Of a stretch of DNA of 54,117 nucleotides, positions 8,577 through 17,388 are shown one piece after another (position 1 is the stretch's first letter; each line of letters opens with the position of its first letter). The stretch covers positions 1 through 54,117 of the forward strand of contig CASGDA010000013.1 of the NCBI GenBank assembly GCA_949300145.1, given 5' to 3'. The position numbers and the translations under genes are program-made. The notes below the pieces were generated by a model. The model saw only the letters and a list, made by a program, of their open reading frames with translations, made no database searches and was not told the DNA's origin. The DNA is from an uncultured Treponema sp. (GTDB lineage: Bacteria; Spirochaetota; Spirochaetia; Treponematales; Treponemataceae).

Positions 8577-10083
8577 AATTTTCCCCTGTGAATAATCTGT
8601 ATTGGTCATATGCCTGGTATTTCAGCATCGTCCACCCGTTGCATACTCTGCATCCGGCCTGCTCCGCCCTCCGCAGCATTTTTGTTTTTTCCGGCACGTA
8701 TATGGCGTCATATACTGCCTCGGAACCCGTGAATGTGTAGAAATCAATCGGGTCTTTGCCCGTGTCGGGGAGCATCCCCGCGCTTGTGGTTTGAATGATT
8801 AAGTCTGAATATTTTTCCAGTTTAGGCAGGCTCGCTTTCTCAAGAGGGGCCCATTGAAAGCCGAAGGTTTCCGCAAGGGCTTTCGCTTTTTCCGGGGTGC
8901 GGTTGAATATGCAGGCTTTTCCCTTCAGTCTTTTTACCGCCAGGGTTATGGCCCGGGATGCTCCCCCCGCTCCGATTATTGCAACCTTCATGTGGCGCAA
9001 ATCCTTCATATCGAGGAATTCCTGCAGCGCCTTGGTGAAACCCGAGATGTCCGTATTGAATCCCTTCCATTCGTTGTTGTATTTCAGGACAGTGTTGGAA
9101 GCCCCTGTTTCGCCTGTTTCCGCGGAAATTTCGACAAGGTTTGAAAGGACTTTCTCCTTAAACGGATGTGTGACTGACATTCCTTTTATCCCGATTTCAT
9201 CGGCAAAATCGAATATTTCTTCGATTGTTTCGGCCCGGATGGGAATATAAACGGCATTCCGTCCCTGTTTCCGGTAGCCTTTATTATGAATAAGGGGACT
9301 TGAGGTCGCTTCAAGCGGATACCCCGCAATCCCGAAAATTTCCGTGTCGCGGTCTATATTGCGGAAATTATATACCTCATTCAGTGTCACCGGATCCAGC
9401 TGTCCGATGATGTTTCGCCGCCCGGCGGATTCCGTCTGGTCTGGATACAAAGTTGGATCATCCTCCGGAATGGAACAGTATGCTATCTGGCTGCCTAAAA
9501 ATGGGGCAAGTATCCTTGTGGGAATTCCGAGTGGGCCCATCGCAATCATGGTGAATTCCTCGTTTCTGCATGATTTCGCCGCCCTGAAAATTGAAGTCAC
9601 ATCGGACAGGGTTTTCGGCATGAAGGCGATTTTTGCTATTTCATCTTTTCCTTTCCGTAAATTGTGTATCAGACTCTCCAGATTTGTCACGGGATTTCTC
9701 ATGTTGTGGAGACTGCGGATGATTTTTATGTTAAAGCCCCTCACAACTTCTTCGATGCTGGATATCTGGAAATCTTCTTCCAGATCGACATAGGCGAAAT
9801 TTTTGCATGGATCCGTATCCGCAAAGGCGAGGCCTCTGGCGAACAAGACAGTCCTGGAGCCTTCGCCGCCCGAAAAATTCCCGCCGTCGGATTCCCTCCT
9901 GATTGTCAGAATGCAGGGTAATCCTGCAAGTTTTGGGAAGCTGCGTATGTACGGGTACTCGTTTGCGCTGAGCCAGTCCGCCCGCAATTCAACAATGTCG
10001 ATATATTTACGGTAACGTTCCAGTATTTCCAGGTTTTGCCGTAAAGTCGGTGCTGTGAGAGTTAAGCATATCTTGGTACTCAT
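8566..10083 (-). CDS. aroDE: Bifunctional type I 3-dehydroquinate dehydratase / shikimate dehydrogenase
   Basis: The 505-residue protein fuses two consecutive shikimate-pathway enzymes. Residues 1-~225 are a type I dehydroquinate dehydratase: VELRADWL near the start, the catalytic His in IIRSLHNM and the Schiff-base Lys in IAFMPKTLSD. Residues ~245-505 are shikimate dehydrogenase: the substrate site GYPLEATSSPLIHNKGY, the catalytic Lys in GMSVTHPFKEKV, GASNTVLK, GFNTDISGF and the NADP(H) loop IIGAGGASRAI. Similar fusions are known in plants, chlamydiae and some spirochaetes. The start is ATG 10083, with a TATAAT box 9 bp upstream. It is followed by the overlapping rpiA. Confidence 0.93.
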   Translation of the reverse strand: MSTKICLTLTAPTLRQNLEILERYRKYIDIVELRADWLSANEYPYIRSFPKLAGLPCILTIRRESDGGNFSGGEGSRTVLFARGLAFADTDPCKNFAYVDLEEDFQISSIEEVVRGFNIKIIRSLHNMRNPVTNLESLIHNLRKGKDEIAKIAFMPKTLSDVTSIFRAAKSCRNEEFTMIAMGPLGIPTRILAPFLGSQIAYCSIPEDDPTLYPDQTESAGRRNIIGQLDPVTLNEVYNFRNIDRDTEIFGIAGYPLEATSSPLIHNKGYRKQGRNAVYIPIRAETIEEIFDFADEIGIKGMSVTHPFKEKVLSNLVEISAETGETGASNTVLKYNNEWKGFNTDISGFTKALQEFLDMKDLRHMKVAIIGAGGASRAITLAVKRLKGKACIFNRTPEKAKALAETFGFQWAPLEKASLPKLEKYSDLIIQTTSAGMLPDTGKDPIDFYTFTGSEAVYDAIYVPEKTKMLRRAEQAGCRVCNGWTMLKYQAYDQYRLFTGENYEE

Positions 10084-10092
10084 TTCGCCTTT

Positions 10093-10121
10093 ATTATAAT
10101 TTAAAAAGGCTTTTCGGAAAA
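10093..10121 (-). promoter_or_regulatory. Possible promoter of aroDE-rpiA
   Basis: A perfect TATAAT on the minus strand (10098-10093) lies 9 bp before the start codon. The -35 candidate TTTTCC (10121-10116), at 17 bp spacing, is weak. AAAGGCG just before ATG could serve as a ribosome-binding site if transcription starts further upstream. Confidence 0.35.
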
Positions 10122-10123
10122 GT

Positions 10124-10167
10124 ATCCGTACCCCGGGCGGCGGATTTACCCGGGGTTGTTACGGATT
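10124..10167 (-). terminator. Strong GC inverted repeat, probable 3' end of the def-fmt-PASTA operon
   Basis: ACCCCGGG (10130-10137) and CCCGGGGT (10149-10156) form a perfect 8-bp stem, extended by ATCCGTA (10124-10130) against TACGGAT (10161-10167) across a small bulge. It lies 24 bp past the PASTA gene stop and before aroDE. No clear U-tract follows on either strand, so it could be a processing or stabilising hairpin instead. Confidence 0.4.
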
Positions 10168-10190
10168 ATGCGGAGCAGTTCCGTGTTTTG

Positions 10191-11240
10191 CTACTGCTGT
10201 TCTTGTCCGCCCGGATTGACGGGCGAGAGGCTGTAAACCCCGGATTCCTTGTTGAGGACGCTTAAAGACAGCATGCTTCCCTCCGGCAGAAGGTAGGGCA
10301 CCGACAACGGGCCGCCCGGATGTCTGACGGAAATATATTCCCGGCGTTCTCCTGTAGGTGAGATGACGTCAATTGTTATTTTGAACGGATAAGGATATTC
10401 GGGCAGCTCTTCCTGGAAGATTCCGTATATGAAGCCTTTGGGAGCGGTGACGGGAACCGCCAGCACTGCGTCCACCACGCTGAATTTTGTGACCTGGGTG
10501 TCTCCTGCCGGAAGCTGGGAAACAACCGTTCCCGCGGTTTCATCATTCTGGGGCGCTCTTGCGGTGAAATTGAAAATTAAATCCGTCTGCTCCATAACGG
10601 CTATGATTTCAGCGATTGAGCGGCCTGTAAGGGTCGGTACGCTTAGCTGATCGTTCTGTGTGCCGCGGCTTACAACAAAGGTAAGCTGGATCGGCTCTGT
10701 TATGGAAGTATCCGGCGCCGGATTTTGTTCAAGTATTGTCCCGGCCGGTTCCTGGCTGAATTTATACAGGACAGGCTCTTTTACGGACAGAAGCGGGACA
10801 GTGTTCGAGGTAAAAAGCGTTTGGAGGTTTATCCTCACATCATCGATATTCTGTCCTATGTAATTCTCTACTTTTTCGATAATTACGCCGCGGCTTACAA
10901 CGAGGGCGATTCTTTGCCCGGCTTTTACGATGGAACCGGCTTTCGGTTCCTGTTCTATAATCCTGCCCTTGTCGTCGGGTCTGTCAGAGTATCTGAGCTG
11001 TATACGCGGATAAAGCTCCTTCGCCTGCATTTCGAGGAGGGCGACCGACAGGTCTTTCCCTTCTACCGCAGGAACCATGACTTGTTCCCCTCCTTTCAGT
11101 GACAGAAAAAAAACGACGGCACAGGCCGCGCACACAACCAGTACAACTGAAAGCATTGTCAGTAGAATCACCCTCGAATTCCGGCGGAAGCTGTCCGTCA
11201 GAGAGGAAACATCAATTCGCAAAAAATCCCAAAACCTCAT
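10191..11240 (-). CDS. Membrane-anchored PASTA-repeat protein without a kinase domain
   Basis: The 349-residue protein has a short cytoplasmic N-terminus, one transmembrane helix (~residues 24-50) and three extracytoplasmic PASTA repeats. These are recognisable by repeated patterns such as VPAVEGKDL...GSIVKAGQRIALVVSRG, then a second ending near FSQEPAGTILEQNPAPDT, and a third starting VPTLTGRSIAEI (~residues 200-270). The last ~80 residues are a non-repeat tail. PASTA domains usually bind peptidoglycan or muropeptides and are typically attached to Ser/Thr kinases or PBPs; neither is present here. It follows fmt with a 9-bp gap and is the last gene of the operon. Confidence 0.8.
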   Translation of the reverse strand: MRFWDFLRIDVSSLTDSFRRNSRVILLTMLSVVLVVCAACAVVFFLSLKGGEQVMVPAVEGKDLSVALLEMQAKELYPRIQLRYSDRPDDKGRIIEQEPKAGSIVKAGQRIALVVSRGVIIEKVENYIGQNIDDVRINLQTLFTSNTVPLLSVKEPVLYKFSQEPAGTILEQNPAPDTSITEPIQLTFVVSRGTQNDQLSVPTLTGRSIAEIIAVMEQTDLIFNFTARAPQNDETAGTVVSQLPAGDTQVTKFSVVDAVLAVPVTAPKGFIYGIFQEELPEYPYPFKITIDVISPTGERREYISVRHPGGPLSVPYLLPEGSMLSLSVLNKESGVYSLSPVNPGGQEQQ

Positions 11241-11249
11241 TATTTTCTC

Positions 11250-12206
11250 CTAGCTGTTCCCTAGTTTGCATGATATAAGAGACCTGTTCCCATTCAAGAA
11301 GGAACGCCAGTCCGTTTCTTTTTTTGTCTGTTTTTGCAGTTTTTTCACCGACAGGATGCCGGTTCCTGTTTGAATAAGAATGCCTTTGTCCGGGGAAAGA
11401 ACCGTTCCGGGCTGCTCCTGTCTTATCCCGTCCTTATATATGCCGGCTTCCCGGATAAATAAAAGCGCTCCGTCGGGCATCTTTGTGAAGCTTCCCGGCC
11501 AGGGCGTGAAAGCCCTTATTTGTGCGTCGATTTCCCCTGTGGATTTGTTCCAGTCAATTTCGCCGTCTTCTTTTTTCAGCATTTTACTGAAAGAGGGTTC
11601 CCCTGTCTGGGGGGTTTCCCCTGCGGTTCCGTTTTCGATTGAATCCAGGACTTCCAGAAGAAGTTCCGCCCCCTCAATTGAAAGGCTTTCCAGAAGTTTG
11701 TCGGCGGTTTCATCCCCGGAAAGGCTCGTTTTTTTCTGGGCCAGGATATTGCCCGCGTCCATTTCGAGGGTGATGCGCTGGATTGTTACGCCTGTTTCCC
11801 TGTCGCCCGCAAGAATCGCAGCCGGTACAGGCGCGGGGCCCCTCCATCTGGGGAGCAGGGATGGGTGGATATTGACTCCGCCCAGGGGGAAAAGGGAAAG
11901 GGTTTTTCCGCTGAAGATTTTCCCGTAGGCGAAACATACGAGGATGTCCGCTTTTAGGGCTTCTATTTCGGCTCTTACCGCGTCCGTGATTTTTTCAGGT
12001 TGAAGGACGGGGCAGTCCCTGTGAATTTTACCGGCTGCCTTGAGCCTTTCCGCCGCGGCCGCCACGTCAGACGGGAGTAAAACCCCGGATCTGCCTTTCG
12101 CAGACGGCGGGGCTGTAAGTATTCCTGCTATTGTATGGGATCCGGCTGTTTTTTCGAGGGCGGGAACGGCACATGCGGGCGTTCCCGCGAACAAAACTCT
12201 CAGCAT
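11250..12206 (-). CDS. fmt: Methionyl-tRNA formyltransferase
   Basis: Fmt adds a formyl group from 10-formyl-tetrahydrofolate to initiator Met-tRNA. The 318-residue protein carries the N-terminal formyltransferase domain, opening with LRVLFAGTPACAVPAL. It has the family signature NIHPSLLPRWRGPAPV (~residues 111-126) with the catalytic Asn-His, followed by GVTIQRITLEMDAGNIL. The C-terminal OB-fold domain begins near IDAQIRAFTPWPGSF. It lies downstream of def, the enzyme that later removes the same formyl group; this pairing is very common in bacteria. Confidence 0.95.
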   Translation of the reverse strand: MLRVLFAGTPACAVPALEKTAGSHTIAGILTAPPSAKGRSGVLLPSDVAAAAERLKAAGKIHRDCPVLQPEKITDAVRAEIEALKADILVCFAYGKIFSGKTLSLFPLGGVNIHPSLLPRWRGPAPVPAAILAGDRETGVTIQRITLEMDAGNILAQKKTSLSGDETADKLLESLSIEGAELLLEVLDSIENGTAGETPQTGEPSFSKMLKKEDGEIDWNKSTGEIDAQIRAFTPWPGSFTKMPDGALLFIREAGIYKDGIRQEQPGTVLSPDKGILIQTGTGILSVKKLQKQTKKETDWRSFLNGNRSLISCKLGNS

Positions 12207-12284
12207 TATTGTTTCTTTTTTCCTTTCTATCAGTTTATTATGCCGGCTTTCAGCGGATGTTTAAACCGTGCGTCCGAAATTTTG

Positions 12285-12800
12285 TTATGCCGGGCTGTTT
12301 TTCTTATTCCTGGAAGATTCCTTTTCTTTTTTCTTCTGGAATTTTTTCTCTATGCGTTCCTTTTTTGTTTCCCCGATTTTATCGATGAATAAAACCCCTT
12401 CCAAGTGATCGTATTCGTGCTGTATAATCCGGGCAAGGAATCCGGTGGCTTCTGTTATTTCACGTCTGCCGTTTTCATTCTGTGATTGTATTCTGACTTC
12501 CGCAGGGCGGACTACTTTTTCGTAAACTCCGGGGATGCTCAGGCAGCCTTCCTCCATTTCCACAAGCTCACGGGACATTCCGGTTATCTGGGGGTTTATA
12601 AAGACCCTGGGGCCGCTGCCGTCATCCACAACGAACATCCTGATGTTTTTCCCGATTTGGGGGGCCGCGAGACCGACGCCTTCTTCCCTGTACATTGTGG
12701 ACAGCATTTCAGCTGCAAGCGCCTTGATTTCCTCTGTAACTTCCTGTATGGGACGGGATTTTTCCCTCAGTGTTTCTGTCCCGAGTTTCACAATCTGCAT
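12285..12800 (-). CDS. def: Peptide deformylase
   Basis: Def removes the N-formyl group from nascent proteins. All three metalloprotease motifs are intact: GVGLAAPQIG (~residues 42-51), EEGCLSIPG (~83-91) with the metal-binding Cys, and QHEYDHLEG (~127-135) with the two metal-binding His and the catalytic Glu. Length is 171 residues. The last ~30 residues are an unusual Lys/Glu-rich tail that may aid ribosome binding; this is inference. The start ATG 12800 has no Shine-Dalgarno sequence and lies 9 bp after a -10 box. Confidence 0.95.
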   Translation of the reverse strand: MQIVKLGTETLREKSRPIQEVTEEIKALAAEMLSTMYREEGVGLAAPQIGKNIRMFVVDDGSGPRVFINPQITGMSRELVEMEEGCLSIPGVYEKVVRPAEVRIQSQNENGRREITEATGFLARIIQHEYDHLEGVLFIDKIGETKKERIEKKFQKKKEKESSRNKKNSPA

Positions 12801-12809
12801 ACTGTATCA

Positions 12810-12838
12810 AGGATAACGTTTTATTGAGTTTTAATCAA
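12810..12838 (-). promoter_or_regulatory. Internal promoter of def-fmt-PASTA, apparently leaderless
   Basis: On the minus strand, TTGATT (12838-12833) and TATCCT (12815-12810) are 17 bp apart. The -35 box overlaps the stop codon of the upstream gene. The -10 box ends 9 bp before the def ATG. Confidence 0.45.
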
Positions 12839-13976
12839 TGTTTGCAGGCTGTCCGTTTTCAACAAGGCCGCGGGTTATGTTTTTCAGTTTTTCTTCGTTA
12901 TTGTGGAAGCCCGCCGCGTATCCTGAAATGACAGCGCAGGTGTATTTTCCCGAGTCAAAATCCAGATACAAAAGCCGCATGTCCCTGATTATGTCACCGC
13001 TTTCCTTGTCATAAAAAATCTGTGACAGGATGATTTCGTTCCTGGCGCCTGTCACCGAGAAATTACCCGGAACGGGGATAAAAGAAGAATTCGGAGGGGA
13101 AATAAGTGTCCCTTTCGCCATTTCCGCAAGGAATTTCGCGGGATTGAAGTCCTGCCGGTTCTCTTCTGAGGCGATTAAAACCAGGGCATTTTCTCCCAAA
13201 AAGAAAGAATTAGGGGTTATGGATGTTATCTGGATATCCGTTAAATCCACGTAAGCAGCCCCGCCGCTTTTTATTTCGGCGATGCTTTTTTTCACGGAGT
13301 CAGGGACAGGCTCGAAGTTAAAAAAAGCCCCGCTGCTTTCTTCCGAAATGATTCCGCCGTATTCAAATTCAAAGAGTTTTTTCCCGGAAGAATCTTTTAC
13401 AAGGGTCACGTTGAAAAGAGGTGTTTCCGGGGACAGGGAAACCCTGCATTTTCCGCCGAAAAGAAGGCTTTCTGTGTCCGTTTCCACGTCAGGGGAAAGA
13501 AGTCCTGCGGATAGTTTTCCGCCGCGTGTGTCACTGCCGGCGATGGTTTTACCGTTTTTTTCCGCGGTGAGCCGGGAATCATACAGAAATGGGAAAATCT
13601 TCATCAGGTAATTGATGAAAGGCACATCCTGCTGTAAATTGGAATCGTTTTTCTGGCCTGTCAGGACAAGTCTGCCGTTTTGTACTTCCGTCTTGAAAAA
13701 AACAATGATCCGGTGTCCCGTCCCAGGTGAAAAGGTCTGCGCCGCCCATGTGTTTTCATCATAAAAAAGGATTCCCGTCCATGTGGGCTCGTTGAATGTA
13801 TAATCCCTGTAAAAGGCGAATTCCCCGGAAGCCCTGAAGGCGAAGTCCTTCAATAATCCGTTACCGGCGGCGGAAACAGCGGGTTGCGGCTGCTGCGCCC
13901 GAAGCGGAAAAACGGAGAAAAACGCCGTTATCAAGACAGCGGTAAAAAAAGCCGGGGTTTTCCTGTTTTTTTTCAT
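12831..13976 (-). CDS. Exported protein of unknown function
   Basis: I do not recognise this family. The start at ATG 13976 (381 residues) is chosen because GGGAGGA precedes it and the protein then opens with a classic signal peptide, MKKNRKTPAFF...FFSVFPLRAQ, with probable cleavage after residue ~27. The upstream ATG at 14009 would overlap proS and spoil the signal peptide. The mature protein is rich in beta-type segments and aromatic residues, has no transmembrane helix or cysteine cluster, and looks periplasmic or surface-associated. It lies between proS and def, which is chance or treponemal conservation rather than functional evidence. Confidence 0.65.
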   Translation of the reverse strand: MKKNRKTPAFFTAVLITAFFSVFPLRAQQPQPAVSAAGNGLLKDFAFRASGEFAFYRDYTFNEPTWTGILFYDENTWAAQTFSPGTGHRIIVFFKTEVQNGRLVLTGQKNDSNLQQDVPFINYLMKIFPFLYDSRLTAEKNGKTIAGSDTRGGKLSAGLLSPDVETDTESLLFGGKCRVSLSPETPLFNVTLVKDSSGKKLFEFEYGGIISEESSGAFFNFEPVPDSVKKSIAEIKSGGAAYVDLTDIQITSITPNSFFLGENALVLIASEENRQDFNPAKFLAEMAKGTLISPPNSSFIPVPGNFSVTGARNEIILSQIFYDKESGDIIRDMRLLYLDFDSGKYTCAVISGYAAGFHNNEEKLKNITRGLVENGQPANID

Positions 13977-14005
13977 GCTGTCCTCCCGCCGTGGCCGCAT
14001 CAGAT

Positions 14006-15841
14006 TCACCCTTCGGTTGCAAAGGCTTCCGTCATTTTTTTCAGCATACCGGCTGTGTAAGAAGCCGCTTCTTCAACCGGAATCAGTTCAGTGTTTTTGC
14101 TGTCCCTTGCCTTCAGTTCAACGGATGGCAGGTTCTTTTCCCCGACAACGATGCGCAGGGGGATTCCGATTAAATCCATGTCCTTGAATTTTACACCTGG
14201 CCTTTCTTCCCTGTCATCCAGAAGGGTTTCGATTCCTGCCTCGGAAAGCTGTTTGTAAACCGTATCCGCAGCTTCTTTCATGCGGCCTTCGTATTTTATC
14301 GGAACAACCGCCACATGGTAAGGCGCGACGGTTACGGGCCATATTATTCCGTCTTCATCATTGTGCTCTTCTACGATTGAAGCCAGGGTTCTGTCCACTC
14401 CGATTCCATAGCACCCCATCGTGGGTGTCTGCCGGCTTCCGTTTTCATCAAGGTAGGTCATATTCATGGTTTTCGTGTATTTGTAACCCAGCTTGAAGAT
14501 ATGCCCCAGCTCGTTTCCTTTTTTGGTGTAGAATTCCGCACCGCATACCGGACATTTGTCCCCGGCTTTTACGGTCCGCACATCGGCGGTCATCCAGGGT
14601 GAAAAGTCCCTTCCCGGTTCCACGTGTATAAAATGCGTGTCAGCCTTGAGCGCGCCGGTAACCGCATTGTGGATTAAGACTTCCCCGCCGGCGGAAATTA
14701 CGGATTCGTCGGCGATTACAGGCGCTGATGTGAATCCGACGGGACCTGCGAATCCCACCGGTGCTCCTGTAAGGCGTTCCACGTCATATTCTGAAGCGAG
14801 CTGGACTTCGCTGGCTTTCAGTACGGCGGCAAGCTTGACTTCGTTTACATCCAAATCGCCGCGTATACAGACGGCGAAAAACGCTTCCGGATAGTAATCC
14901 TGCCCGTTTTCCGTCTTGGTTTTTTCCAGGTTTGAACAACCCGGCGCACCGGAAAGATCCGTTTCGCAGTTCACCGCCCTGTAAATAAGGGTTTTAATGA
15001 AAAACCCGGGCCGTGTTTTCAGGAAGCCGCAAAGGTCGTCTATGGTTTTCACGTCGGGAGTGTCTATAGGTTCATACATTTCCTTTGCGGGGATATTCCC
15101 GTCTTTTTCGGTGAGGGCATCCGGGGCGCATTGGGCTTTTTCGTCGTTCGCGGCGTACCCGCATTTCGGGCAGAGAACCAGATTGTTGTCGCCGATCATT
15201 GATTCCACCATGAACTCTTCAGACCCGCTTCCGCCCATGGCTCCGGAATCCGCTTTTACAGGGATAACGGAAAGACCGCAGCGGCGGAAAATTTTCCGGT
15301 AAGCCTGACCGAACCTGCGGTAGGTTTCGTCCAGACTTTCGTCATTTGTATGGAAGGAATATGCGTCTTTCATCGTGAATTCCCGCGCGCGCATCAGACC
15401 GTATCTGGGCCGTATTTCATCGCGGAATTTTGTGTTAATCTGGTATACGGAGACGGGAAGCTGTTTGTAGGAGGTTATTTCATCCCTCAGGAGGGCGGTG
15501 AAGGCTTCTTCCGCAGTTGGGCTGACGACAAGCTCCGTCCCCGTCCTGCTTTTTGGTTTGAGCATACTGTCGCCCATTGTTTCCCAGCGTCCGGATTCCC
15601 TCCAGATTTCGCCCGGCTGCACTACAGGCGGTTTGAATTCTATAACGCCGATGGCTTCCATTTCTTCTCTTATTATTTTTTCCACTTTTCTAAAAGCCCT
15701 GAGTCCCATCGGAAGATAAGCGAACAGGCCGTTGGAAAGCTTCCGGATCATACCCGCCCTCAGCATCAGTCTGTGGCTGGCGATGACAGCTTCCGCGGGC
15801 ACTTCCCGGAGCGTGGGCATAAAAAATTCTGACATTTTCAT
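14006..15841 (-). CDS. proS: Prolyl-tRNA synthetase (bacterial type, with editing domain)
   Basis: ProS charges tRNA-Pro. The 611-residue length fits the long bacterial form. Class II motif 1 appears in the N-terminal region (LSNGLFAYLPMGLRAFRKVE). Motif 2 is in KFRDEIRPRYGLMRAREFTMKD (~residues 132-153), and motif 3 in PTMGCYGIGVDRTLASIVEE (~446-465). The ~180-residue insertion between motifs 2 and 3 carries the Ala-tRNA-Pro editing domain. The C-terminal anticodon-binding domain has VAVVPIKYE and DDREERPGVKFKD. GAGGGA precedes ATG 15841. Confidence 0.95.
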   Translation of the reverse strand: MKMSEFFMPTLREVPAEAVIASHRLMLRAGMIRKLSNGLFAYLPMGLRAFRKVEKIIREEMEAIGVIEFKPPVVQPGEIWRESGRWETMGDSMLKPKSRTGTELVVSPTAEEAFTALLRDEITSYKQLPVSVYQINTKFRDEIRPRYGLMRAREFTMKDAYSFHTNDESLDETYRRFGQAYRKIFRRCGLSVIPVKADSGAMGGSGSEEFMVESMIGDNNLVLCPKCGYAANDEKAQCAPDALTEKDGNIPAKEMYEPIDTPDVKTIDDLCGFLKTRPGFFIKTLIYRAVNCETDLSGAPGCSNLEKTKTENGQDYYPEAFFAVCIRGDLDVNEVKLAAVLKASEVQLASEYDVERLTGAPVGFAGPVGFTSAPVIADESVISAGGEVLIHNAVTGALKADTHFIHVEPGRDFSPWMTADVRTVKAGDKCPVCGAEFYTKKGNELGHIFKLGYKYTKTMNMTYLDENGSRQTPTMGCYGIGVDRTLASIVEEHNDEDGIIWPVTVAPYHVAVVPIKYEGRMKEAADTVYKQLSEAGIETLLDDREERPGVKFKDMDLIGIPLRIVVGEKNLPSVELKARDSKNTELIPVEEAASYTAGMLKKMTEAFATEG

Positions 15842-15866
15842 TTTGAGATTCCCTCTTGCTGTTTAC

Positions 15867-15895
15867 AGGATATCAAATTCTTTTAAAAACCTCAA
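15867..15895 (-). promoter_or_regulatory. Promoter of proS
   Basis: On the minus strand, TTGAGG (15895-15890) and TATCCT (15872-15867) are 17 bp apart. The expected start gives a short 5' UTR of about 19 nt containing the GAGGGA ribosome-binding site. Confidence 0.5.
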
Positions 15896-15946
15896 CGGGC
15901 GGGGGAATACTTTGGATTTTTAACTTCCATACACTTTACGCTTCCA

Positions 15947-15975
15947 TTGATAATGAAAAAGATTCCCGTTATACT
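15947..15975 (+). promoter_or_regulatory. Promoter of the lipoprotein-cyclase operon
   Basis: TTGATA (15947-15952) and TATACT (15970-15975) are 17 bp apart. A CCGGAGG ribosome-binding site lies between this promoter and ATG 15999. Confidence 0.65.
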
Positions 15976-15998
15976 GATGTTTCCGGAGGTTTTCCGTT

Positions 15999-17348
15999 AT
16001 GAAAAATTCAATGTTTAAAAGTTTTGTTTTTATTTTTGCCGTTGTTTTTTCCCCTTTGGTGTTTCTTTCCTGTATTTCCGTGGGGGCTGATGCGCAGTTT
16101 GCAAAAAGCTTCAGTTCGTCTGAAAAAGCTGAGATGTTATTCCTTCAGGGAAAATCTTTATATGAAAACGATGTGCTGAAAGATAATGATTTCTCCAAGA
16201 TTGCGGAAGCCCGTTCCGCTTTTGAGTCTGCATTGAAGATAAACCAATATCATCCTCTGGCTCCAATATATATGGAAAAACTTGATTCTTATGCCAAAAC
16301 GAATTTTGACAAATATGTATCGGAAGCTTATGCCCTGCTGGAAAAAGAGGACAGAACCTCGCGGGAAAATTACACGCTGCTCCGTGATGTAAAAATTGCC
16401 GGTGACATAGACGCCGGCTCCAAGGATTTTATGAATCTGCGGATAAAAAGCATGAAAATCCGTTCCGACTTTGCTTCCGTGCGGACTAACAGACTGAAAG
16501 AAATAGAAGGAGAAATCGCGGCGGCGGAGAGCCCCGATGCCATAGGGAAGCTTGCAGCCGAAGCTGAGGAGCTTTTTGGCGAACTGGATTCCATAGGTGC
16601 ATATGGTTCTTCGGAGGATGAACAGCGTGCCGTGGTGGAGGCGAATTTAATGCGTACTGTTGCCCAGGACATGGAAAAGGCTGAGGAGCATCTCTCCAAA
16701 CGCCAGTACGGTGACGCCAATAAAACTGTTTCTTCTGTTGAAAAAAATTTGGGTCATTATTATTCCGCCCCTGTCCCTGCCGTTGAGGATTTTAAATACC
16801 GCCTTTATGTTAAATGGGTGGGTGCCCTTATTTCGGTAGAAGCATACAATCAGGCGGACAGAACCGTTGATATGGCTATAGACCTTAATCCAACGGAAGA
16901 GGCTTTGGCGTATAAGCAGCAGATAGCCCTGAAACTGGAACAGGCGGGAACGAATGAACCGCCGCGGAAGGGAAGTTCCTCCAATTCCGCCGCTGTAAAA
17001 GCGGATACCGGACCGGACTATGATTCGGAAATAAAAGACATCTGCTCTGAAATTGACCGGCTCATTGCGGAAGATAAAATGCTTGAAGCCTGGGATAAAA
17101 TCACTGAAGTTAAACCCGCTTTAAAGCTTCAGTCCAGTATTTCCGCCCTTGAACAAAGGGAAGCTGATATTTACAGTTCCGTTCCTTCGTTCTACGGTAG
17201 CGGGATAGATGCCTATAACAGCGAGGATTATGAATCCGCCGTTAAATATTTCCGCATTGTTGTCGGAATAAACCCTGATTATGAACAGGCCCGGGCTTAT
17301 TTAGACAGGGCGACATCCCGGCTGAAAATTCTTTCAGGCGTTGAATAA
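15999..17348 (+). CDS. Exported lipoprotein with TPR-like helical repeats
   Basis: The 449-residue protein begins with a lipoprotein signal peptide ending in the lipobox FLSC (Cys ~26). The rest is mainly helical and charged. It includes a TPR-like unit near the N-terminus (EKAEMLFLQGKSLYEND), a coiled-coil middle rich in Glu/Ala and a clear C-terminal TPR (YNSEDYESAVKYFRIVVGIN). It probably acts as a periplasmic scaffold; its partner is unknown. The strong ribosome-binding site and promoter support the start. It is immediately upstream of, and likely co-transcribed with, the cyclase gene, so a sensory or assembly link is possible but unproven. Confidence 0.75.
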   Translation: MKNSMFKSFVFIFAVVFSPLVFLSCISVGADAQFAKSFSSSEKAEMLFLQGKSLYENDVLKDNDFSKIAEARSAFESALKINQYHPLAPIYMEKLDSYAKTNFDKYVSEAYALLEKEDRTSRENYTLLRDVKIAGDIDAGSKDFMNLRIKSMKIRSDFASVRTNRLKEIEGEIAAAESPDAIGKLAAEAEELFGELDSIGAYGSSEDEQRAVVEANLMRTVAQDMEKAEEHLSKRQYGDANKTVSSVEKNLGHYYSAPVPAVEDFKYRLYVKWVGALISVEAYNQADRTVDMAIDLNPTEEALAYKQQIALKLEQAGTNEPPRKGSSSNSAAVKADTGPDYDSEIKDICSEIDRLIAEDKMLEAWDKITEVKPALKLQSSISALEQREADIYSSVPSFYGSGIDAYNSEDYESAVKYFRIVVGINPDYEQARAYLDRATSRLKILSGVE

Positions 17349-17388
17349 GCTGTTCCCTTTCGGTTTTGCAAAGGTGGAAGGAGTAAGT

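Noticed and set aside
8577..8609. Upstream ATG for rpiA at 8609
   Set aside because: It would add 11 residues absent from the family and lengthen the overlap with aroDE; ATG 8576 has AGGGGA upstream.
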